From: Neostapfia colusana
Taxonomy: Eukaryota > Streptophyta > Magnoliopsida > Poales > Poaceae
DNA length: 64,000 bases
Assembly (NCBI GenBank): GCA_030760725.1
Contig: JASWHV010000009.1
Coordinates: 97,080,780-97,144,779, forward strand
Direction of reading: 5' to 3'
The stretch's first letter is position 1; every line of letters starts with the position of its first letter. The translations under genes were made by a program, and so were the position numbers. Shown piece after piece: positions 22,906-32,118 of this stretch. The notes under the pieces are model-generated. The model made no database searches. It was given only the letters and a program-made list of their open reading frames with translations, and was not told the origin of the DNA.

Positions 22906-24761
22906 GCTCGGCTGCGTGTTGATGCAAGAGGGACGTGTGGTCGCATATGGCTCGCGCCAACTTCGAAACCATGAGCAGCACTATCCAACTCATGATCTTG
23001 AGCTCGCTGCTGTGGTTTTGGCGCTGAAGATGTGGAGACACTATCTCCTGGGGAATTTGGTGCATCTCTACACCGACCACAAGAGTTTGAAGTATATCTT
23101 CACCAAGAAGGAGCTGAATATGAGGCAAAGGAGGTGGTTAGAACTAATCAAAGATTATGAGATTGAAATTCATTACCACCTTGGCAAGGCGAATGTGGTT
23201 GCCGACGCGCTGAGTTAGAAATCACATGTCCATAACCTCACCATTACACCGGTGGAGGAGGAAGAGCCGAGTTTATACTTGGTTCCTTATGGATCACTCT
23301 ACAACCTTGCCCTCATACCTACCATTAGAGAGGATATCATTGCAGCTCAGAAAGTTGACAAGGGCATGGCACATCTCCGGAGACGGATAGACAATGGGGA
23401 AATCAAATGTTTCCGGAAAGATGATGAGGGGACGCTGTGGTTCAATGACCGCATAGTCGTACCCCGGGATATGGAGCTGAGGAAGAAGATCCTTGATGAA
23501 GCTCACTTGTCTAAATTCTCTATTCATCTAGGCAGCAACAAAATGTACCAATATTTAAAAAGAAAATTTTGGTGGACACGGATGAAGCGGGAAGTGGCTA
23601 AATACGTATTCGAGTGTGATACGTGTAGACGAGTAAAAGCGGATCATATGAGGAAGTCAGGGCTGTTGCAACCTCTGAAAATTCCAGCATGGAAGTGGGA
23701 AGATGTGAGCATGGATTTCATTGTGGGATTACCCCTGACTTCCAACAAGCACAATTCCATTTGGGTAATTGTTGACCGGCTAACCAAGTCGGCTCACTTC
23801 ATCCCCGTGCATACACGTTACCATGCCATCAAGTATGCGGAATTGTACATAGCAATAATCCTATCTTGCATGGAGTACCCAAGACTATAATCTCAGACCG
23901 AGGGGAACTGTTTGTAGCTCATTTCTGGGAGCAGTTGCACGCGGCTTTGGGTACAAAACTAATTCGAAGCTCCGCCTATCACCTTCAGACAGATGAGCAA
24001 ACTGAGAGGGTGAACCAAGTATTAGAAGACATGTTGAGATCGTGTGCCATCCACCACAGTAGAAACTGGGACGATCATCTACCGTTGGTGAAATTCTCGT
24101 ACAACAATGGCTATCAAGCGAGTATCAAGATGGCACCGTATGAGGTTCTCTACGGTCGAAAATGCCGCACCCCATTGAACTGGCGCGAGTCCGGTGAGAG
24201 GATCACATTCGGGGTTGACGTGGTGAACGACGCCGAAGAGCGTGTTCGGATGATACAAGCCAACTTGAAGGCCGCTCAATCCCGGAAGAAAAGTTACGCT
24301 GATAAGAGGCATAGGCCGCTACACTTCGATGTCAGGGAACACGTGTATCTCCGTGTATCCCCGATGAAAGGCGTACACCGATTTGGCGTGAAGGGGGAAC
24401 TCGCTCCCCAATTTATTGGACCCTATGCTATCACCGAGAAGTGTGGACCAGTGTCGTATAGACTAGAACTACCGGCATCTCTTGCTAGTGTTCACGATAT
24501 TTTCCATGTTTCACAACTACGGAAACGTCTGAAGTATACAGCTGCAGTTCCCACCGAAGACATTGGCGAGTTGCAACCGGATTTGACATATGCTGAATAT
24601 CCAGTGGCGATTATTGATGAGAAGGCTCGGACCACCCATAGCCGAACACTGTGGTTCTACAAGATACTATGGAGCAACCACACTGCTTAAGAAGCGACGT
24701 GGGAGAGCGAAGAGTTCCTTCGCTCAAACTACCCGGACTTCATGGCGTTTCATCACGGGTA
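22906..24761 (+). pseudogene. Tekay-like RNase H-integrase-chromodomain fragment
   Basis: RNase H: LGCVLMQEGRVVAYGSR, PTHDLELAAVVLALKMWRHY, YTDHKSLKYIF. Integrase zinc domain: HLSKFSIHLG and CDTCRRVK. Integrase core: MDFIVGLPL, IISDRGELF, TDEQTERVNQ, covering D-D-E. C-terminal: YLRVSPMKGVHRFG, FHVSQLRK and the chromodomain-like end RTLWFYKILWSNHT. Known chromoviral integrases of this kind insert into heterochromatin. Lesions are a TAG at 23216-23218, a frame change near 23866-23890 and a TAA at 24688-24690. Everything before RNase H is deleted. It cannot make a working product. Confidence 0.92.
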
Positions 24762-24810
24762 AGTACCTATTACATCGCCGTCTCTTCCGTTGTAGTCTCG
24801 GGACGAGATT

Positions 24811-24828
24811 CCTTTAAGGGGGGAGGGA
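24811..24828 (+). promoter_or_regulatory. Polypurine tract
   Basis: CCTTTAAGGGGGGAGGGA lies immediately before the 3' LTR start at 24829. It is the expected plus-strand primer site, comparable to TTTTTAAGGGGGAGGAA at 42437-42453. Confidence 0.85.
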
Positions 24829-26371
24829 TGTGAAATCCCAAAAGTCTAGCAAGTGGAGCGGGAATTTATACCGAGGAAATGAGAGAGAATTTAAACTTTG
24901 GAATTTGAAGGTGTGAGCTCCAAGTGCTATAGTAAACGTGTCACAATGTCCAAACACGAAGACCTAAGCTTGTCATATGGTTCTTCACACATCCACGGGT
25001 AGCCGGCAAATTTTCAGCTCATTTGGAAAAGAGTTCCCATTTGTTGGAATTTAAACGGGAGACAATTAGAATTCAAATGCAAACTTCAGTTTCAAATTCC
25101 GACTTCACTAAAATTCAAATTTGAGAGCACCATTGTGTTCCTCATATTCCTTTTGGCTTGTCCTCCAAGTTTGATCAAATTTGGAGTTTGTTTGCTAGTT
25201 CAAATGAAATTGGAAAGAAAAAGAAGAGGGGAAGGGGGCCCGCTGGTCAGAAATACTTGCAACCGAAGTCTACCGGGCTGCACTCGAGCAGCAGCCGCCA
25301 CCTCCCCGACGCTCGGCGGCAAACCGGCGTGCCTCACGCCACCTCCTGCTCGGGGGAATTGAGGACGTCAGGTACAGCACGTGATCAGCACGCCGGCCCA
25401 CGTGAACCATTCGCTCACTTCCCCACCCTTCTCCCTCGCACAACCGAAGAACCCCACCACCGGCCGATTCCTCTGCTCACCGGCACCCGGGCGATACAAA
25501 TGCTTTAGTGGCTGACGAGCTACATTAAAAGGGTCCGCTCCAAGGTGCTAATCACAACCATGCCTACCTCACCCTCTCTCCCGCACGATCGGTAGAGAAT
25601 TTGGTTGATTAGTGTGTCGGTATGCTTAGAACCGAGCCACACGAAATTCAGAAATTCGTAGTAATCAAGCCATCATCACTCGGGCCGAGCTATAGACATG
25701 ATCTAGGCTTCCCCACGCTCCTCTAGGATCAAGAACCATTGAGTTTCATCGGGTTTTGGTGCTGTTCTTCGAGATTTTTGCATCAGCGTCGATTTTCGTC
25801 CTAGGTCGCCGATGAGCTCGTAGTTGCAGCCTCTTTTGAGCTGATTTGAGCTCATGCCTGTGCTTAGGATGCCACCACAGTGCTCTAGGAAGAAAGACTG
25901 AAGGATTCGAGCCCTCCTAGCATGAGTGCGACGCTGCCGAACTCCAACCGCCGCTGCCGCCCGTTGCTGAAGGGTTTTCGGTGACCGCGGTCCCCGGCCG
26001 ACTTCGGGGATGAGTTGCCCGTGGTACAAAAGGGGTAGGCGGCAAGTTTCAGGGCTGGGGAAGGTCGGAAAGGTGGTTTACGAGGAGCTCGCCGGAGAGC
26101 ACCGCCGCAGCTCGGCTGTTGGCGCGAGGAGGGAGAAAGCACTGTGCTGTGGGGCCCGCACACAGAGTTTAAACATTTCTGGGATTTTCCAGTTTTAGTT
26201 CAGACTTCAAATGCCTATAACTTTTTCTAGGAAGCTCGAAATTCAGTGAACCGAATTTTGTTGGATTCATCTTTTTGAATACTAACCAGAAAAACAAGTT
26301 TCAGCATATGAAACCTATTATTTTCCAGAATTAATTCCCTAAATTGTAAACTGTGTGGAATTTTATCTGGA

Positions 26372-26390
26372 GAATTCTTTTATGGAAAAA
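26372..26390 (+). repeat. LINE target-site duplication, left copy
   Basis: Nineteen bases, GAATTCTTTTATGGAAAAA, identical to 29842-29860. A long duplication of this size is the mark of target-primed reverse transcription. Confidence 0.95.
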
Positions 26391-26491
26391 CTCCGCCTAT
26401 GTTGTAATGACATAGCCGGTCCCAAGCCCGGGTAAAGGAGGAGGGGGTTGTGATAGGCTTGGCGAGCCAACAACTACACTTAGCCACTCTC

Positions 26492-29400
26492 ATGGAAATG
26501 AAACCCAATAGAAATTCGTTGGGGCGTAACCCTCTTAGCGACGCGCCATATCGGAACCCGGGTATGGTGTTAAGTGGGCAAGGGCCGGGTCGCCACCGCC
26601 TTAGTGGCGCGCCATATCGGAACCCGGATATGGTGTTAAATGAGCAAGGGCCGGATCGCCATCACCTTAGTGGCGCGCTACATCATCGCCCGGATGTAGT
26701 GATAAGTGAGCAAGGGTCTTTGCATCTTACTCGACGGGTGCAAAGCGTAAGGAAGCTAGCCGAGGAACATAGATTTCGGGTGGGTAGTTGGAATGTAGGA
26801 TCCTTGACGGGGAAGCTACGTGAGTTAGTAGATGTTGCCATTAGGAGACGAGTAAATATCCTTTGTGTACAAGAGACTAGATGGGCGGGTCAAAAGGCGA
26901 GAGAAGTCGAGAATACCGGTTTCAAGCTTTGGTATTCTGGTTCGGCTGGGACTAGGAATGGCGTAGGTGTTCTAATAGATAAGAGTCTTAAGGATGGAGT
27001 AGTGGATGTTCGAAGACGAGGGGATAGGATCATCTTAATCAAGATAGTAATTGGGGACATTGTCTTGAACGTCATTAGTGCTTATGCCCCACAAGTTGGG
27101 CTCAACATGAGTGCTAAGAGGCAATTTTGGGAGGACTTGGAGGATATGGTTAGTAGTGTACCGATAACCGAGAAACTCCTCATAGGGGGAGATCTCAATG
27201 GTCATGTGGGTGCAACTAACCTAGGATTTGAAGGAGTACATGGAGGTTTTGGATGCGGCGATAGAAATCAAGAGGGTAAGGACATCCTAGACTTTGCCGT
27301 AGCCTATGATCTGTTGATAGCTAACACCCTCTTTAGGAAGAGGCAATCTCACCTAGTGACCTTTAGTAGTGCCCAACACTCTAGCCAGATTGACTTTGTC
27401 CTCACTAGGAGAAAGGATAGACGGGAGTGTCTAGATTGTAAGGTGATCCCGGGGGAGTGTGTTGTGACACAACATAAGCTTGTGGTAGCTGACTTTCGCT
27501 TCCATACATGTTCTTTGCGAGACAAAGGTGTCAAAATCACAAGAACAAAGTGGTGGAAGTTGAAGGGAGAATCACAAGAATCCTTTAAAAATAGGGTGAT
27601 CACAGAAGGACCCTGGGCAGAAAATGGAGATGCATATAGTATGTGGATGAAGATGGCAACTTGCATTAGGAATGTAGCTAGTGAGGTGTTCGGTGTGCCA
27701 AAGGGAAAGAAGCTTATAGATAAAGACACTTGGTGGTGGAATGAGGATGTACAAAAGGCCATTAAGGAGAAGAAGGAGTGTTACAAGAGTTGGCATAATG
27801 ATAGAAACGCAAGCAACATGCTTAAGTACAAAGAGGCTAAGAAGAATGCAAGGCGGGTTGTGAGTAAGGCAAGAGGACAAACCTATGATAAGTTATATGA
27901 GAGACTAGGGACAAAAGAAGGTGAAAAAGACATATACAAGGTAGCAAAAACCCGCGAGAGAAAGATGAGGGATCTCAATCAAGTTAAATGCATCAAAGAT
28001 GAGACTGACCGCATTCTAGTGAAGGATGAAGAGATTAAGAATAGATGGCGTGATTACTTTAATGGGCTATTCAATGATGGGAATGAGAGCACTATGGTTG
28101 AGTTGGATGACTCCTTTGATGACTCCAACAGGCGGTTCGTGCGGAGGATACAAGAGTTTGAGGTTAAGGAGGCCTTAAAAAGGATGAAAGGAGGAAAGGC
28201 CCTCGGCCCTGACGATGTCCCTATTGAGGTGTGGAGATGTCTTGGGGATGTCGCAATAGTATGGCTCACAAAGCTATTCAACCACATTTTTCGGTCAAAC
28301 AAGATGCCTGAAGAATGGAGGAAAAGTATATTAGTACCTATCTTCAAAAATAAAGGAGATATTCAAAGTTGTACTAATTATCGAGGTATTAAGCTTATGA
28401 GTCATACTATGAAGCTTTGGGAGAGAGTGATTGAACACCGCCTGAGGAAAGTGACCAATGTCACTAAAAACCAGTTTGGTTTTATGCCTGGGAGGTCTAC
28501 AATGGAGGCGATTTTCTTGCTTCGTCAGCTTATGGAGAGATATAGGGAGCAGAAGAAGGACTTGCATATGGTGTTCATCGACTTGGAGAAGGCGTACGAC
28601 AAGATACCAAGGTCAGTCATGTGGTGGGCACTAGAGAAACATAAAGTGCCAACAAAGTACATTACCCTTATCAAGGATATGTACAATAATGTTAGGACAA
28701 GTGTGCGCGTAAGTGATAGTGAGACTGATGCATTTCCTATCACGGTAGGATTACATCAAGGATCAGCTTTGAGCCCATACATCTTTTCCTTGGTCATGGA
28801 TGAGGTGTCGAAGGATATACAAGGGGATATCCCTTGGTGCATGCTCTTTGCTGATGATGTAGTGCTGGTAGATGAAACTAGAGATGGTGTTGATAAGAAA
28901 TTAGAGTTATGGAGACAAACCTTAGAGTCCAAGGGGTTTAGACTTAGTAGGACCAAAACCGAGTATATGAGGTGCGACTTTAGTGGTGTTGGTCGTGAAG
29001 AGGGAAATGTTAGTCTACAAGGACAAATAGTACCTAGAAGGGACTCTTTCCGATACTTAGGATCAATGTTACAAAGCAATGGCGATATTGATGAGGATGT
29101 TTGCCACAGGATCAAGGTAGGGTGGATGAAATGGCGACAAGCCTCTGGAATCCTATGTGATAGGAAAGTCCCACAAAAGCTAAAAGGGAAGTTCTATAGG
29201 ACGGTGATCAGACCCGCGATGCTCTATGGGGCGGAATGTTGGCCAACTAAACGGCAACATGTCCAACAAATGAGTGTCGCAGAGATGCGCATGCTACGGT
29301 GGATGTGTGGGCACACGAGAAGAGACCGAATAAGGAATGAGGCGATTCATGATAAGGTAGGGGTGGCGCCGATTGAAGAGAAGTTAGTCCAACATCGGCT

Positions 29401-29614
29401 TAGGTGGTTTGGACATATCCAACGGAGACCTCCAGAAGCACCGGTTAACAGTGGGATTTTAAGAGGTAGAGAAAATATTAGGAGGGGTAGAGGACGACCA
29501 AGGTTGACCTGGGAGGAGGCGGTAAAACGAGATTTGAGAGATTGGAATGTATCCAAAGACTTAGCTCATGATAGGACCGCATGGAAAGTAGCAATTCATG
29601 TGCCAGAATCGTAG
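26492..29614 (+). CDS. RTE LINE endonuclease-reverse transcriptase polyprotein
   Basis: This is a 1040-residue uninterrupted ORF counted from the first in-frame ATG; the frame is open upstream to 26411 without another ATG. Residues about 15-80 form three 22-residue repeats (LSGAPYRNPDMVLNEQG type). Residues about 95-330 are an APE-like endonuclease: GSWNVGSLTGK, VQETRWAG, GGDLNGHVG and SQIDFVL. The RT follows with SILVPIFKNKGD, NQFGFMPGRSTMEA, MVFIDLEKAYDKIPR, LHQGSALSPYIFSLV and the catalytic MLFADDVVLV. The C-terminal part has RYLGSMLQSNGDI and HRLRWFGHIQRRP, typical of RTE proteins. The family nicks DNA and reverse-transcribes its own RNA at the nick. No lesion is seen. Pieces of such ORFs are often misnamed as craniofacial development protein 2. 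Confidence 0.95.
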   Translation: MEMKPNRNSLGRNPLSDAPYRNPGMVLSGQGPGRHRLSGAPYRNPDMVLNEQGPDRHHLSGALHHRPDVVISEQGSLHLTRRVQSVRKLAEEHRFRVGSWNVGSLTGKLRELVDVAIRRRVNILCVQETRWAGQKAREVENTGFKLWYSGSAGTRNGVGVLIDKSLKDGVVDVRRRGDRIILIKIVIGDIVLNVISAYAPQVGLNMSAKRQFWEDLEDMVSSVPITEKLLIGGDLNGHVGATNLGFEGVHGGFGCGDRNQEGKDILDFAVAYDLLIANTLFRKRQSHLVTFSSAQHSSQIDFVLTRRKDRRECLDCKVIPGECVVTQHKLVVADFRFHTCSLRDKGVKITRTKWWKLKGESQESFKNRVITEGPWAENGDAYSMWMKMATCIRNVASEVFGVPKGKKLIDKDTWWWNEDVQKAIKEKKECYKSWHNDRNASNMLKYKEAKKNARRVVSKARGQTYDKLYERLGTKEGEKDIYKVAKTRERKMRDLNQVKCIKDETDRILVKDEEIKNRWRDYFNGLFNDGNESTMVELDDSFDDSNRRFVRRIQEFEVKEALKRMKGGKALGPDDVPIEVWRCLGDVAIVWLTKLFNHIFRSNKMPEEWRKSILVPIFKNKGDIQSCTNYRGIKLMSHTMKLWERVIEHRLRKVTNVTKNQFGFMPGRSTMEAIFLLRQLMERYREQKKDLHMVFIDLEKAYDKIPRSVMWWALEKHKVPTKYITLIKDMYNNVRTSVRVSDSETDAFPITVGLHQGSALSPYIFSLVMDEVSKDIQGDIPWCMLFADDVVLVDETRDGVDKKLELWRQTLESKGFRLSRTKTEYMRCDFSGVGREEGNVSLQGQIVPRRDSFRYLGSMLQSNGDIDEDVCHRIKVGWMKWRQASGILCDRKVPQKLKGKFYRTVIRPAMLYGAECWPTKRQHVQQMSVAEMRMLRWMCGHTRRDRIRNEAIHDKVGVAPIEEKLVQHRLRWFGHIQRRPPEAPVNSGILRGRENIRRGRGRPRLTWEEAVKRDLRDWNVSKDLAHDRTAWKVAIHVPES
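26533..26730 (+). repeat. Three 66-bp tandem repeats at the LINE 5' end
   Basis: Three direct units begin CTTAGCGACGCGCCATATCG, CTTAGTGGCGCGCCATATCG and CTTAGTGGCGCGCTACATCA. Each continues through an ATGGTGTTAA-like stretch and GAGCAAGGG. The unit length is a multiple of three, so they encode in-frame 22-residue repeats. The same array is present in copy 1 (1370-1560, minus strand). Confidence 0.9.
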
Positions 29615-29841
29615 TCTTTTTTCTTTTTTTTCTTTTCTCTTTTTCTTTTCATTTTTTTCTTATTTCTTTTCTCTTTTCTCTTTTTCCTTTTTCTTTTTTT
29701 CCTTTTTTTTCTTTTTTTTTTTCCTTTTTTTTCCCCTTGTTCTCATATCTCTTCCTCTGTTTTACTTCATTGATATTGGGTTTCATGTCTAGCCGACCCC
29801 AACAGGCTTGGGATAAAGGCTTGGTTGTTGTTGTTGTTGTT
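29612..29841 (+). other. LINE 3' region: pyrimidine tract and (TTG)n tail
   Basis: After the stop codon comes about 130 bp of almost pure T/C (29613-29745), then about 75 bp with CAACAGGCTTGGGATAAAGG, then TTG repeated to the element end. The last part is the kind of short 3' recognition end used by RTE elements. The phenylalanine-rich open frames through the pyrimidine tract are not genes. Confidence 0.85.
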
Positions 29842-31834
29842 GAATTCTTTTATGGAAAAATCTGAAATTTGGCTGGGACGTTCATTTGAAAATCCTTGAG
29901 TCACAGTAAAAGTTTGAGATCCATCCAAGTTCATTAGTCCCCCTAATGGTCTGATTAAGAGAACCGCCCTGAGAAAATGGAAAAATATACAGAAACATTT
30001 TTCAGATTTTCTCAAATCTTGTTTAGGGCATAAATTCATCTAGGATTCTTCAAATGACATGAAACCAATTCCATTAGAACCATCTCAAACTCTAGTTTCC
30101 AGAAAGTAATGGGTTGAGCCCTGAAAATCCCTGGAAATCCTTAGAGGCTCTACTAATGACCAAATATGCTTTCATTTGCACAGAGCTCAAATGAATTTCG
30201 TTTCAAATGAAACTTGATCAAGCCTCTGGTAGGACCCTATCAAGCCACCATAAAAATTTCCGAGCCAAACGGGAGTGCTAGATAGAGTTATGGTCATTAC
30301 ATATTCAATTCAACGCATTGCATTAAAATTGACATATAGTATATTGCTTACGTGTAGTCGCCGAAGGCGAGGAAACTCAGGAAGTGCTGGACTTTCTCCT
30401 TTCGGACGAAGCCCTAGGCACTGACCCGCAGCAACAAGGCAAGCCCCAGTTTGCAGTAACAAATTTTACAAAGTTTTGCCTTATGTATACTTAGCATGAG
30501 GTATGTATGTGCATTAGGTGTAGGGTGGATGAAACCCCAAGTGCATAACCAGATTTTTCCTACAAGAGTGAGGGTAGTGTCTAAGTCCTCGAGTAGTCAG
30601 GCTATGCTTAAAATTTCGTAGAACTTCGGTACAAGTTGAGTAGTTGGAATCTACTCGTGAGTATAGGTGTCGGGACACACGGGGTTGGTTCGAGTGATGT
30701 GAGATCCCTTTAGTAAGAAAATGAGACTAGGCAGGGGCTAGGGCGCAACAAGCAGAAGTCTTATGGGCACAGCCCTGTCCGTGTCGATTGAGGACTGATC
30801 CGTGTGCGGCCCCGCTGAACAAGTATTGAACGTACCGAAGACATATCGGATATATGGGCCCCGATAAATCGATATAACCTAAACCTCCGGACGTCGAGGC
30901 ATAGCACACCGATTAATAGGTGCAGGTTGAGGGCAGCAAGGTGGAAATCTGCTAACGGACATAGAGAGATGCTTCGTGTAGGGATCCTCCTGCTCGTTTC
31001 GATGCGACCGGTTTGATGTTTGGGCTGTTGGGTGAAAGGTTGTCCTGTGCGACACGGGGTGAGCGTGCTGTGTGCAGCTTCATGTGTGGGCGTACGTGAC
31101 GTGCTATTCGGGTATCCTTGCAGGTGCATATCGAGTCGATTCGCCATCCCTCGTGGTGATGAGTACCGCTTGTTCACTGCATCATGATGTAGATTAATTA
31201 TGGAATGATGTGATTCAATTATGCTGATATGTATAAATTGTATTGCTACATGTGTGCCACCAAATATCGCTTACTAAATTTCAGATTCATGAACTGTTAA
31301 CTTGTGGCTAAAAGATGAACTAAGGATGAACTTGTAGGCGTGTCCGTTTTCTGCAAATTACCATCCCAGCTTCGTTGTGAATTGCATGTAGAGTTTCATG
31401 CATAGGTGAGTCGGTTAAGTCTTGTTGAGCCATCGTGCTCACGGTTGCTTCTATAAGTGTTTTTCAGGTGATGATTACCCCACGGACTCGGGTTACGAGT
31501 CCACCAGCGAGGGCTACCCTCCGTTGGGGACCATGGCTGAGTGGGAGCCGTACACGCCGCGCTGAGCTGAGGAGTGCAGCTAGTGTGGGTTGCCCATAGG
31601 GCTGGGCAACCAACATTTGCTAGATAGATGGGCGTGAGTTGTATAAACTTAGCTTCCGCTGTTGTAACTTACATAATTAGTTTGTAACTGAAGTCTTGTA
31701 CCACTTTGTACATATTCAGTTTGATTTCTATGTAATACAATATCATTCTTATCATGTGTGCTGTCGGGTGTCGCATCGTGCGGCACCACCCTCTGAGATC
31801 CTAGGCGAGCGGAATTCCGGTCCGCCACAACTCT

Positions 31835-32118
31835 CTTTAGGATAATCTGGTTATGCAATTAGAGTCTCATGCATTGTAGACCTAAAGCACATACATACAT
31901 CAATCTATGTGGATATAAAGCAAAAGCTCAATAAAAACTGTTAAATGCACACCGGGGCTTGCTTTGCTTCTGGTAGTCAGTAGGGTCAGTATCCGAAGGG
32001 ATCACTGCCAAGGCCTCCGGCGTCTCCTCGAGCTCGGCAACTAATCGACATGTAAATAATGCATATGATTAAATACTAATGTATGAAAAGAGTTATAAAT
32101 ATCTAATTAGACTATGTA
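31835..32118 (-). mobile_element. Minus-strand long LTR, part 2
   Basis: This continues the LTR of 21013-22245 after the insertion. GGATAATCTGGTTATGCA pairs inversely with 30550-30570, and GCACATACATAC and GGGGCTTGC pair with 30440-30520. It stops at the start of the next element at about 32119; its remaining portion is not found further right. Confidence 0.7.

Larger units (their letters stand above)
26391..29841 (+). mobile_element. Full-length RTE-clade LINE
   Basis: A 3.45-kb non-LTR retrotransposon with a perfect 19-bp target duplication (26372-26390 and 29842-29860), one long ORF, a short 3' region and a (TTG)n end. RTE elements are known for a single endonuclease-RT ORF, about 3-4 kb total length and short simple-repeat tails, all seen here. 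The intact ORF and perfect duplication indicate a young copy that may still be competent. The first about 25 bp (CTCCGCCTATG to CATAG) are absent from copy 1 at 1-1678, so copy 1 may be slightly 5'-shortened. Otherwise these bases are extra. Confidence 0.95.
22246..31829 (+). mobile_element. Tekay-like Ty3/gypsy element with internal deletion, carrying a nested LINE
   Basis: LTRs start TGTGAAATCCCAAAAG, at 22246 and 24829, and end GGTCCGCCACA at 31829. The whole is flanked by a perfect duplication ACTCT (22241-22245 and 31830-31834). It split a minus-strand relative. The interior is reduced to RNase H, integrase and a chromodomain-like tail. The 5' LTR is cut at about 22905 and fused directly to RNase H coding sequence. 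The deletion removed the rest of that LTR, PBS, gag, protease and RT. The two LTR copies look about 96-97% alike by eye over the shared about 660 bp. Confidence 0.9.
24829..31829 (+). repeat. 3' LTR (about 3.5 kb) interrupted by the RTE LINE
   Basis: The LTR runs 24829-26390 and resumes at 29861-31829; the 26391-29860 block is the LINE plus one copy of its target duplication. The net LTR length is about 3531 bp. It contains AT-rich ends, a GC-rich middle (25700-26170) and the terminal block GGGTGTCGCATCGTGCGGCA found near the end of several LTRs in the window. No gene is recognised in it. Confidence 0.88.

Noticed and set aside
18394..24761. Endogenous plant pararetrovirus
   Set aside because: Integrase, long LTRs, polypurine tracts and 5-bp target duplications are present and no movement-protein region is seen, so these are Ty3/gypsy retrotransposons.
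26533..26730. CRISPR-like regular repeat
   Set aside because: Units are directly adjacent without spacers, encode protein repeats in a LINE, and the genome is plant nuclear DNA.
29581..29865. Phenylalanine-rich 94-codon frame
   Set aside because: It is a translation of the LINE polypyrimidine tract.
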